Positions 1 through 6,501 of a DNA stretch of 25,502 bases are shown here, piece by piece. The DNA is from an uncultured Oscillospiraceae bacterium (GTDB lineage Bacteria; Bacillota; Clostridia; Oscillospirales; Oscillospiraceae). Within the stretch, counting starts at the first letter, position 1. Each line of letters opens with the position of its first letter. Under the pieces are notes generated by a model, which worked only from the letters and a program-made list of their open reading frames with translations, was not told where the DNA came from and searched no databases. The position numbers and the translations under genes were made by a program. Where the stretch lies: assembly GCA_910588975.1 (NCBI GenBank), contig CAJUSE010000028.1:1-25502 (forward strand), in the 5' to 3' direction.

Positions 1-2
1 GT

Positions 3-2807
3 CTGCTCAGCCTGGCTCTCACCGGCGTGATGCTGAGCGGCATGATGGTCATGGGCGCCTCCGCTGCCGAGTATACCGATGCCGAGAGCATTGAGCATAC
101 CGAGGCCGTGGAGATCATGTCGTCCCTGAACATCATCAACGGCAAGCCCGACGGCTCCTACGATCCCGAGGGCCTGGTCAGCCGTGCTGAGATGGCCAAG
201 ATGATCGCTGTTGCTATGAACGGCGGCAAGGAGACCACCTACGGCACCAAGACTACCCCCACCTACACCGACATCAAGGGCCACTGGGCCGAGCAGTACA
301 TCGAGTATTGTTCCGACCTGAAGATCATCTCCGGCCGTGGCAACGGCATCTTTGACCCCGAGGGCAAGGTGACCGGCACCGAGGCTGCCAAGATGCTCCT
401 CTCCGCCCTGGGCTATGACGCCACTGCCTACCGGCTGACCGGCGCCGACTGGGACACCAACGTCAACTACGAGGCCACCCAGACTGCCGACCCCAAGCTC
501 TACGAGGAGCTGGACGGCGTTGTCGTGGCCAACCCCGTCACCCGTGACGCTGCCGCCCAGATCATCTGGAACGGCTTGCAGAACGTGACCCGGACCAAGA
601 CCCCCGACAAGTCTGTCAACACCGGCGAGGTCACCTACACCTACACCCCCTCCGGCAAGACTCTGCTGAAGGCCCAGTATGATGCCGACATCTTTGTGGG
701 CACCTTCAACGGCAACGACAAGTTCAACAACAATGGCAGCCCCAAGACCGGCGAGATCGTGGTCTCCGGCCGTCTGGACGGCGAGTCCGCCCTCACTGCT
801 TCCGGCGCTGCCAACCCTGTCCGCCATGCCAACTTCCCCGCCGAGTTTGACATTGCCAACATCGGCGAGCAGGTGAAGGTCATCTACAAGGAGGGCAAGG
901 GCGGCCGCTCCAGCACTCCCGACAAGGCCGACAAGATCTATGGCGTGTTCCTGACCGGCGTGGCTCAGACCGTCACCTCCACCGTGGACAAGGTGGCCAA
1001 CTTCGCCAACAAGGGCGAGCAGACCATCAAGGTGGACGGCACTGTCTATGACCTGGCTAACACCGTTACTGTGTACCGCAACTTCGACAAGACCAACCAG
1101 AAGAGCACCTTCAACGTTAGCCAGCTCACTGACGGCACCAGCAAGGTCGCCAGCACCCTGACCCAGGCTCTGCGGACTCCCACTGGCAGCGATGTGGCCA
1201 ACAACGGCGCCAGCGGCGATTTCATCAAGCTGGTCATGGACGCCAACGACGATGTGGACACCATCTACATCATCGAGTCCAAGATTGCTGTCGTCACCGC
1301 CAAGAACTCCACCAAGGTCACCCTGAACAACGGTGTGGGCTCCGTGACCTTCGAGGACAACGACATCTATGAGGATATCGCTGTGGACGATGTGGTCGTG
1401 GTCACCACCCTGTACAACAACGCCGCCAACAAGACCGGCGCTGTCACCACCATCGAGAAGGCCGAGTCCGTCACCGGCACCCTGGACAGCTACAAGTATA
1501 GCTACAACAGCGGCGATGCCGACGACAGCAAGATCAAGGCTTGTGAGAGCCTGAAGCTGGACGGCGAGACCTACAAGATCTACGGCACCACCAAGGACAT
1601 GCTGGATGACGACCTGGACGATCTGGTCGACATCTTCGGCAAGACCATGCTGGACGAGGAGTTCGAGCTCTACCTGATCAACGGCTATGTGGCCGCTGCC
1701 CGTCAGCTCACCAAGGGCAACAGCAACTACTCTCTGGTCATTGAGAAGTCTGCTGCCGGTGCTGCCGGCGGCGCCATCAACGGCCTGAAGATCCGGGTCA
1801 TGGGCTCCGACGGTGTCAAGACCGTTCTCACCGTCAGCGAGAACAGCTACAAGAAGGGTGCCAATACTGACGCCAACAAGATCGTGAATGAGGACGACAT
1901 CGACCTGCTCGACATCGTCACCTATTCCGTCAGCAAGGACGGCACTGCCGACGTCAAGATCGAGGGCAAGGCCGCTGCTAAGGATACTAAGAACACCGAG
2001 TATCACAAGTCCACCAAGAAGCTGACCCACGACAGCGCCGACATGGCTGTGGCCGATGACTGTGTCCTGTACGCCAACGTTAATCCCGCAATGGATAAGG
2101 ATGGCGTGACTCCCTTGGCTCCCAGCTACAAGGCCTTCAATCTCCGTGATCTGAAGAACATCCCCGATGCTCAGTATGCCTTCAACATCGTTTCCAACGC
2201 CGACAATGAGGCTGTGGCTGTCTACCTGGATCTGGGCTTCCGTCCTGGCGGGGCCACCAACAGCCGTGTCTACGGCATCATCAGCGGCTACGAGGGCCGT
2301 CTGAACAACGAGGACGGTGTCTACTACCGCTACACTGTGGACGTCAATGACGAGCAGTACACCATCGACTGGAAGAGCGGCACCCGTGTGGCCACCGGCT
2401 CCATCGTCTCCTTCGAGCCCACCAACGACAACATGTACGCCACCGGCGATGTTGCCAACATCAGCGCCGGCACCTACAGCATTGACGGTGACACTGCTGT
2501 TGTGGGCTTCGTGGAGAAGTACAGCTCCAAGGACAACACCATCACCATCGTGACCAGCGTTGACCCCGTCACCGACGGCAACGGCAACGTGGTCCGCTAC
2601 GATGCTGACACTGCTACCCGTGCCATCTACGCCATCGACGACAAGGCCAATATCTACTTCGTTGACCGTGACGAGAAGGTGGGCACCAGCGGCTCCATCA
2701 GCAAGTACGATGTTATCACCGGCACCAAGAACGTCATCTTGATGGTCAATGGCACCGGCGACGTTACCAACATCATCTTCGAGACCAGCAACAAGACCGG
2801 CTTCTAA
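3..2807 (+). CDS. SLH-domain surface protein (5' partial)
   Basis: Large secreted cell-wall-associated protein, truncated by the left edge: the open frame runs from base 3, and the first visible residues (LLSLALTGVMLSG...GASAAE) are the end of a signal peptide with an AxA-type cleavage site. Counting from the Met at base 27, two S-layer homology domains follow at about residues 15-67 and 80-130; each has the usual Y/F-x-D, RAEMAKM or GTEAAKM and D-P-E-G elements. SLH domains typically bind pyruvylated secondary wall polymer, so the protein is expected on the outside of the peptidoglycan. The remaining roughly 790 residues are rich in Asp, Thr, Lys and Val with no domain I recognise; they look like repetitive beta-structure. 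Codon use is strongly GC3-biased, as in highly expressed genes. A perfect hairpin follows the stop. The SLH assignment is firm, the specific role unknown. Confidence 0.9.
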   Translation: MLSLALTGVMLSGMMVMGASAAEYTDAESIEHTEAVEIMSSLNIINGKPDGSYDPEGLVSRAEMAKMIAVAMNGGKETTYGTKTTPTYTDIKGHWAEQYIEYCSDLKIISGRGNGIFDPEGKVTGTEAAKMLLSALGYDATAYRLTGADWDTNVNYEATQTADPKLYEELDGVVVANPVTRDAAAQIIWNGLQNVTRTKTPDKSVNTGEVTYTYTPSGKTLLKAQYDADIFVGTFNGNDKFNNNGSPKTGEIVVSGRLDGESALTASGAANPVRHANFPAEFDIANIGEQVKVIYKEGKGGRSSTPDKADKIYGVFLTGVAQTVTSTVDKVANFANKGEQTIKVDGTVYDLANTVTVYRNFDKTNQKSTFNVSQLTDGTSKVASTLTQALRTPTGSDVANNGASGDFIKLVMDANDDVDTIYIIESKIAVVTAKNSTKVTLNNGVGSVTFEDNDIYEDIAVDDVVVVTTLYNNAANKTGAVTTIEKAESVTGTLDSYKYSYNSGDADDSKIKACESLKLDGETYKIYGTTKDMLDDDLDDLVDIFGKTMLDEEFELYLINGYVAAARQLTKGNSNYSLVIEKSAAGAAGGAINGLKIRVMGSDGVKTVLTVSENSYKKGANTDANKIVNEDDIDLLDIVTYSVSKDGTADVKIEGKAAAKDTKNTEYHKSTKKLTHDSADMAVADDCVLYANVNPAMDKDGVTPLAPSYKAFNLRDLKNIPDAQYAFNIVSNADNEAVAVYLDLGFRPGGATNSRVYGIISGYEGRLNNEDGVYYRYTVDVNDEQYTIDWKSGTRVATGSIVSFEPTNDNMYATGDVANISAGTYSIDGDTAVVGFVEKYSSKDNTITIVTSVDPVTDGNGNVVRYDADTATRAIYAIDDKANIYFVDRDEKVGTSGSISKYDVITGTKNVILMVNGTGDVTNIIFETSNKTGF

Positions 2808-2845
2808 TTAGGCCTCTCTTACCGCTGGCTCACCCAGCAATACCC

Positions 2846-2877
2846 AGCGCCCCGGACGAGTGATCGTCCGGGGCGCT
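2846..2877 (+). terminator. Rho-independent terminator of the SLH gene
   Basis: Perfect 14-bp stem (left arm 2846-2859, right arm 2864-2877) with a GTGA loop, GC-rich, followed by TTGTTC. It lies 38 bp after the SLH stop and just before the end of the convergent minus-strand gene, so it may serve both directions; the T tail is short. Confidence 0.75.
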
Positions 2878-2881
2878 TTGT

Positions 2882-3340
2882 TCACCGCAGGGCCAGGTAG
2901 TGGTAGTCTCTGCCCTGTGCGTTGCAGGCGGTGGAGCCGCTGCCCGTGGGGCCGTCGGTCACCGCAAAGCCGCCTGCCACAATGCCCACCGCCTGGATCT
3001 GCCGGTCGTTGGCCATGCCGGGGTGTCCCGTCAGGGCCAGGCCGCCACAGACCGATGTACCTCCCAACTTGCCGCATTGCTCCATCAGCAGCACCGCCTT
3101 GGGGGTGAAGCCCAGGCTGATGGTCCGGCTGGGTGCGTCGTCCCCGGTGTAAAATCCGGTGACCACCTCTGCCCGGGCAGAAAGCTCCTTGACGGCCTTT
3201 GTCCGAGCCTGTTCCTCCGCCTTCAGCACCCTGTCCAGGGCGGTGAAGTTCTCTGCCAGGTCCTCCCGCACCTGTCCGGGGGTAAAGTCCTCGTCCCCAT
3301 AGTCCCATACGGTCAATTGATAATTTGTCGTCTTGCTCAT
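2882..3340 (-). CDS. Phage-tail-like small protein, function unknown
   Basis: 152-residue protein. The N-terminus (MSKTTNYQLTVWD...REDLAENFTALDRVLK) resembles the start of Firmicute prophage tail-fibre or baseplate-adjacent proteins, which share a K-T-x-N-Y-x-L-x-x-W opening and an F/L-x-x-N-F-x-x-L-D helix. The C-terminal half (GFYTGDDAPSRTISLGFTPK... to YHYLALR) has the glycine-rich beta pattern of the same group. No other phage gene is nearby, so this is a domesticated or stand-alone copy. I chose the ATG at 3340 rather than an ATG 18 bp upstream because GGAGGT lies 6 bp before it. A strong minus-strand terminator ends only about 20 bp before this ribosome site, which suggests either read-through control or a very short independent transcript. 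Relationship by pattern recognition only; function not known. Confidence 0.6.
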   Translation of the reverse strand: MSKTTNYQLTVWDYGDEDFTPGQVREDLAENFTALDRVLKAEEQARTKAVKELSARAEVVTGFYTGDDAPSRTISLGFTPKAVLLMEQCGKLGGTSVCGGLALTGHPGMANDRQIQAVGIVAGGFAVTDGPTGSGSTACNAQGRDYHYLALR

Positions 3341-3372
3341 AGCAACACCTCCACCCATGGGGGAAAACAGCC

Positions 3373-3415
3373 AAAAGGCGGCGGAAGAGGTCCACCCACC
3401 TCTCCCGCCGCCTTC
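3373..3415 (-). terminator. Strong minus-strand terminator/attenuator upstream of the tail-like gene
   Basis: Minus-strand hairpin: arms 3375-3384 with 3405-3414 (10 bp, GC-rich) and 3386-3391 with 3398-3403 (6 bp), one internal mismatch, loop of 6. On the minus strand the stem is followed by TTTTGGCTGTTTT. It closes transcription from the Spo0A-C-like gene at 3545-3892, or attenuates a leader of the gene starting at 3340. Confidence 0.7.
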
Positions 3416-3544
3416 TCACGCCCATTTGGCCTTTTTTATCCCTTAAAGCATCAAAAAATATCAATTATAACTGTTATATCCGCAATTTGACACACAAAAA
3501 GCTTGCGCTTTCGATACCTGTATGGTAAGGTTGACATGGATGGA

Positions 3545-3892
3545 TTATCCGGCCTCGGTGCCGGAGCGGTCCACACCATCCCAGAGAATCTGTGCCATAG
3601 TAAACACAAATTCCTTGGGCTTGGGCACTTCGTAGCTCCAACTGCGCTGGTAAGAGGCCAGAACGGTCTTGTCAGAGGTGGTGCAGAGGTCGTAAACAGC
3701 CCGCTCCAAAGCCTTGGAGGTGGCGACAGCGGACTTGTGAAGCTTTGCGGCAATGTTGATTTTGATGACCTTCATCTGTGGAACGAATGGTTGGTAAAGG
3801 CGGGCCTCATAGATCGCCAGACAGAGGACAGAAAACCCCTCGGAGCTCACCTTTCCGTCAAAAGAGCGAATTGCATCTTGAATTGATTTCAT
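3545..3892 (-). CDS. Stand-alone Spo0A C-terminal-like DNA-binding protein, cassette A
   Basis: 115-residue protein with no receiver domain. The pattern matches the Spo0A effector domain: G-F-x-x-L-x-x-A-I (residues 19-26), then K-I-N-I-A-x-K-L-H-K-S (44-54) aligning with LYPxIAKKYNTT, A-L-E-R-A-V-Y-D-L aligning with SRVERAIRHAIE, and K-P-K-E-F-x-x-x-M-A-x-x-L aligning with KPTNSEFIAMLADKL. It is therefore likely a helix-turn-helix regulator of 0A-box-like sites. A paralogue at 13644-13991 has the same length and about 15 differences (roughly 87% identity by hand). An ATG 48 bp upstream is in frame, but I place the start at 3892: an AAAGG site precedes it, and the paralogue's GTG aligns there. 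It diverges from the sigma gene at 4336. The tandem element at 3942-3965 suggests autoregulation. Domain match is by eye. Confidence 0.7.
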   Translation of the reverse strand: MKSIQDAIRSFDGKVSSEGFSVLCLAIYEARLYQPFVPQMKVIKINIAAKLHKSAVATSKALERAVYDLCTTSDKTVLASYQRSWSYEVPKPKEFVFTMAQILWDGVDRSGTEAG

Positions 3893-3941
3893 TGGAACCA
3901 GCCTTTCATACAGGGATGCTTCCAAAATAAAGTAATCCAAG

Positions 3942-3965
3942 ACAAATTTCGACGAAATCGACAGG
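3942..3965 (-). promoter_or_regulatory. Tandem 0A-box-like element upstream of the Spo0A-C-like gene (A)
   Basis: On the minus strand the block reads GTCG-N5-GTCG-N6-GTC, containing TGTCGAT and CGTCGAA, both close to the Spo0A box TGTCGAA. Repeats are 9-10 bp apart, i.e. on one helical face. The same skeleton occurs at the same distance from the paralogous gene (14041-14064). Likely operator for the adjacent protein; binding is inferred. Confidence 0.5.
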
Positions 3966-4035
3966 AAAGGACATTATTTGAGCAAAAACAAGAAGCTATT
4001 TTGATGAATAGTAAAATTGCCCAGATCCTTTCGCA

Positions 4036-4062
4036 GCACAGCCCGGCATAGCCGGGCTGTGC
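4036..4062. repeat. Perfect inverted repeat in the divergent intergenic region (A)
   Basis: 12-bp perfect arms (4036-4047 and 4051-4062) around an ATA loop. It lies between the divergent Spo0A-C-like and sigma genes (443 bp gap). Cassette B keeps only a 5-bp core (CCGGC-ATC-GCCGG near 14142-14154) at the equivalent place. It lacks a T tail, so it may be an operator or an insulating hairpin rather than a terminator. Confidence 0.5.
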
Positions 4063-4153
4063 GCAGTTTCTTCACAAAACCATTTGTTCCATTATTTTTA
4101 GACTGCAAATCATGCAAGATCATGTACCAACACCCCTATATGCAAACTTCATG

Positions 4154-4182
4154 TTGAAAACAGCAGAATCGGCGCTTATACT
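4154..4182 (+). promoter_or_regulatory. Sigma-A-type promoter of the cassette A sigma operon
   Basis: TTGAAA (4154-4159), 17-bp spacer, TATACT (4177-4182). This would give a leader of about 145 nt before the GTG at 4336. The leader holds an imperfect stem (4241-4251 with 4256-4266, one mismatch), and GGGA/TCCC can pair across the ribosome site just before the start. Confidence 0.65.
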
Positions 4183-4335
4183 GATAAAGATGAAACCGTC
4201 AAAAGGGCCCCAATTACATATCCGACCTCTTTTAAGTAGATGTCCTTTTTCACAGGAAAACGGACAAAAACGGGGGAATTATCTGAAACGACCCGGGCAT
4301 AAAACGGCAACTCAAACAGAAGGGAGCGATTCCCA

Positions 4336-4830
4336 GTGACGCCTGAGCAAAACAAGTATTTAGAAGAATTTTATAGGGCCCATTTCCATGAGATCATGCT
4401 CCATGCGTACAGTGTTTTGAGTAACTGGCCTGATGCCGAGGAAGTCGCACAGGATACCTTTCACACTGCCTCAGAAAAAATAGAGGTTTTTATGACCCAT
4501 CCCAGCCCCATGGGCTGGCTAAAAAATGTGGCGAAAAACAAGGCGCTCAACAAATGGAGATTTAATAAGCGCCGTGACCAGGGCATCATATCGATGGAGA
4601 CCCTCAGCCGTGAATTGGCCGGCGACGGCGCCGACTACGATATGCCTTCCGTAGTCAGCATCTGCGCCGAGATCTTAACGCCGGAAGAGTTTTCCCTGTT
4701 TCGGGAAATCGAAATAGAAGGCAGCGACATGAAAACGGCAGCAGAGCAGCGGGGAATTACGGTGTGGGCCTGTCAAAAGCGGATACAGCGCATCAAAAAG
4801 AAGCTGCAGGAACACTGGCCGGATAAATAA
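4336..4830 (+). CDS. ECF-like RNA polymerase sigma factor, cassette A
   Basis: 164-residue sigma-70 family protein of ECF size. Region 2 spans about residues 8-75: FYRAHFHEIMLHAY, then the typical D-A-E-E-V-A-Q-D-T-F (33-42), and GWLKNVAKNKALNKWR (60-75), the core-binding and -10 recognition helices. Region 4 spans about 113-160 with ILTPEEFSLF and a recognition helix ITVWACQKRIQRIKKKL. The paralogue at 15198-15701 keeps W-A-C-x-K-R in the same helix. The GTG start is supported by AGGGAG about 8 bp upstream. The downstream membrane protein gene begins 64 bp after the stop with a promoter-like block between them, the classic sigma/anti-sigma order. Probably controls this operon and envelope genes; targets unknown. 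Confidence 0.8.
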   Translation: MTPEQNKYLEEFYRAHFHEIMLHAYSVLSNWPDAEEVAQDTFHTASEKIEVFMTHPSPMGWLKNVAKNKALNKWRFNKRRDQGIISMETLSRELAGDGADYDMPSVVSICAEILTPEEFSLFREIEIEGSDMKTAAEQRGITVWACQKRIQRIKKKLQEHWPDK

Positions 4831-4840
4831 ATTTGAATTG

Positions 4841-4876
4841 ATGTCCACATGAAGCGAAAAAGAGACATATATACAA
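4841..4876 (+). promoter_or_regulatory. Conserved promoter-like block between sigma and anti-sigma genes (A)
   Basis: ATGTCC (from 4841), then GACATA (4864-4869), then TATACA with AATGAAAGG into the ribosome site. The matching gap in cassette B has ATGTTCC, GACATA, TATAAT and AATGAAGGG in the same order and spacing (15712-15750), although the flanking genes are only weakly similar. Candidate target of the cognate sigma factor. Confidence 0.45.
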
Positions 4877-4894
4877 TGAAAGGAGAAATGGGTC

Positions 4895-5782
4895 ATGGCG
4901 GAACACACGGGTTCGCCCACAGAAAAATACTGGTATCTGGAACAACTTTCCACCGAACGCCTGGAAGCGCTGCTCACCGCTCAGCATGGCGCCGATGCGG
5001 ATACCGAGTTGCTGGATGCCATTGTCGAGGTGATGATCGAGCGAGAGAAAAATAATCCAACCGGGCGGCTACCCGATATCGATACCGCCTGGAATGACTT
5101 TCAGACCTACTACAACACGCCCGACGGGGAGGGAGAATCTCTTTTCCCGGAGGAGACTGAAGATTTCACAAAATCAAGACCTGCCGAAAAATCTCTCACA
5201 AAAAAATCTCCCCATAGTCGCTCTCATTTCTCCAACTGCATACGCCGTTTCGTCATGCCCACCGCCGTTTCCGTTGCAGCGACCTTCGTTATCCTTTTTG
5301 GCATCCAGGCATCTGGTATCGATATCTTTGGGTCCATGGCCAAGTGGACAAATGACACCTTTCAGTTTGCTGCCGGCCATAGTACCGATATTTATGATGC
5401 GCTTCAAAAAACATTATCTGAGTGGGATATTGGCAATGTGAACCTTCCCCACTGGTATCCTAAGGGAGTTGAACTTGCCTCCATTGATGTTACTGAGGAT
5501 AGCGAGACCGTGATGGTTTGGGCTACGCTGAAAGGTCCTGACGATAAAACTTTTTTTGTTAGCATTGATAAATACGATGTCCCGCAAATCGTGGATAGCT
5601 ACACATTTGAAATTGATGCAGAGTCGGTGGAGGAATACATCAGCGAGTCTAAGTTATATTACATTTTCACCAATACCGATTCTATAACTGTTGCATGGTC
5701 AGACAATACATTCCTTCTAAGAATATGGGGAGATTTGACCGTTGACGAGATCAAGGGCATGGTCAATTCCATCGGAGGTTGA
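4895..5782 (+). CDS. Single-pass membrane protein, probable anti-sigma factor (DUF4367-like), cassette A
   Basis: 295 residues. A charged cytoplasmic N-terminus (residues 1-117) contains a motif shared with the cassette B paralogue: Y-x-Y-L-x-x-x-S-x-E-x-L-E-x-L-L (13-27), then P-T-G-R-x-x-x-x-D-x-A-W-x-x-F (55-69) and LFPEE (83-87). One transmembrane helix lies at about 119-139. It is followed by K-W-x-N-D-T-x-x-F and an extracytoplasmic domain ending in D-L-T-V-D-E-I-K-G-M-V-N-S-I, which resembles the end of DUF4367 domains. Gene order (sigma, then membrane protein) and topology suggest an anti-sigma factor whose outer domain senses the envelope. AAAGGAG precedes the ATG. The next gene begins 5 bp after the stop. 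The anti-sigma role is inferred; no zinc-binding HxxxCxxC motif is seen. Confidence 0.65.
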   Translation: MAEHTGSPTEKYWYLEQLSTERLEALLTAQHGADADTELLDAIVEVMIEREKNNPTGRLPDIDTAWNDFQTYYNTPDGEGESLFPEETEDFTKSRPAEKSLTKKSPHSRSHFSNCIRRFVMPTAVSVAATFVILFGIQASGIDIFGSMAKWTNDTFQFAAGHSTDIYDALQKTLSEWDIGNVNLPHWYPKGVELASIDVTEDSETVMVWATLKGPDDKTFFVSIDKYDVPQIVDSYTFEIDAESVEEYISESKLYYIFTNTDSITVAWSDNTFLLRIWGDLTVDEIKGMVNSIGG

Positions 5783-5787
5783 TTTCT

Positions 5788-6222
5788 ATGAAAAAAAGCC
5801 GCTGTTTTTCTCTGGCAATGGCGTTGATTTTGGCGTTTTCCCTGTGCACCGGCATCGCAATGGCCGTTGAGCCCCGGGCCAGCGCCACCCTTTCCAGTTA
5901 TAGCGTAACAGTTAAAAAAGGGACTTCCGACGGCACCATAAAATTTACCTGTGATGTATGTGCCAATTCTATAGCTGAATCTCTGGGCACTTCTAAAATC
6001 GACATTTATAAGGGCAATGGCGAGTATGTTACCACCATCACCGGCACAACGGACAATGGCTTGATTGGTTCTGACAATGGTCGATTTGTTGGGTTCTATA
6101 CCTATCAGGGCACGGCCGGGACCTCCTACTATGGTGTGGCAACCATATTTGCCACCATCAAGGGCGTTTCCGACGAGAGAACTGTGACCAGCAATACAGT
6201 GACCGCTCCCCGCATCAAATAA
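5788..6222 (+). CDS. Small secreted protein, cassette A
   Basis: 144 residues. A clear signal peptide (MKKSRCFSLAMALILAFSL then CTGIAMAVEPRA) is followed by a mature beta-rich domain of about 115 residues. The C-terminal half (Y-Q-G-T-A-G-T-S-Y-Y-G-V-A-T-I-F-A-T, then R-T-V-T-S-N-T-V-T-A) matches the cassette B protein (Y-N-G-T-S-G-V-E-Y-K-V-S-V-T-I-F-A-T, then R-T-V-T-N-Y-V-T-A). Two Cys in the mature part (C-D-V-C) could form a disulfide. I start at the ATG at 5788, with GGAGG 9 bp before it, not the in-frame TTG at 5779. It is the last gene of the sigma operon, followed by a strong terminator. It may be the ligand or partner of the membrane protein's outer domain; the family is not known to me beyond a resemblance to small secreted proteins beside clostridial sigma genes. 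Confidence 0.6.
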   Translation: MKKSRCFSLAMALILAFSLCTGIAMAVEPRASATLSSYSVTVKKGTSDGTIKFTCDVCANSIAESLGTSKIDIYKGNGEYVTTITGTTDNGLIGSDNGRFVGFYTYQGTAGTSYYGVATIFATIKGVSDERTVTSNTVTAPRIK

Positions 6223-6235
6223 GCAGCACAGAAAG

Positions 6236-6272
6236 AGGCCCCGCTCTGACGTTCCAGAGCGGGGCCTTTTTT
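6236..6272 (+). terminator. Terminator of cassette A sigma operon
   Basis: Perfect 13-bp GC-rich stem (6236-6248 with 6255-6267), 6-nt loop, then a run of six T (6267-6272). Lies 14 bp after the secreted-protein stop. Confidence 0.9.
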
Positions 6273-6383
6273 GTGCTCCCGGACAAATTTTGAACCAGAG
6301 TATGGCCGAGGGCGAAAAGGGGTTTGGATGGCGCAAAGCCCGCTTTTTCCATAGCCTTTGGTCTGTACTTTTGCAAAGTTTCG

Positions 6384-6392
6384 TGTTATAAT
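6384..6392 (+). promoter_or_regulatory. Extended -10 promoter of the glycan operon
   Basis: TGTTATAAT, an extended -10 (TG at 6384-6385, TATAAT at 6387-6392). No good -35 is visible at 16-18 bp, as often with extended -10 promoters. Transcription would begin around 6399, immediately before the two palindromes. Confidence 0.55.
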
Positions 6393-6401
6393 GCAAAGAG
6401 C

Positions 6402-6444
6402 AAAAAGGGCCGGCCCTTTTTCATCCTGTGTGCACACAGGATGA
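6402..6444. promoter_or_regulatory. Two abutting perfect palindromes in the glycan operon leader
   Basis: Palindrome 1 is 20 bp (6402-6421, half-site AAAAAGGGCC). Palindrome 2 is 24 bp (6421-6444, half-site TCATCCTGTGTG), sharing one base with the first. Neither has a spacer. In RNA the first would make an A-stem/T-tail terminator-like hairpin at the very 5' end. In DNA they are good binding sites for a dimeric protein, and the adjacent gene encodes a recombinase-fold protein. Confidence 0.6.
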
Positions 6445-6501
6445 TGAGCATTCTGAACAGGAGAAGTGCCCATAAAGGAACGGCGGGAAAGGGAGAGCAT
6501 T

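Noticed and set aside
3373..3414. CRISPR or other short repeat arrays anywhere in the window
   Set aside because: Only single hairpins and pairwise repeats are present; no regularly spaced identical repeats.
4112..4339. 75-codon open frame upstream of the cassette A sigma gene
   Set aside because: No ribosome site, starts before the likely promoter at 4154-4182, unlike any protein; it is leader sequence.
5659..6396. Long minus-strand frame opposite the secreted protein gene
   Set aside because: Antisense to two well-supported genes and crosses a perfect terminator; composition is not protein-like.
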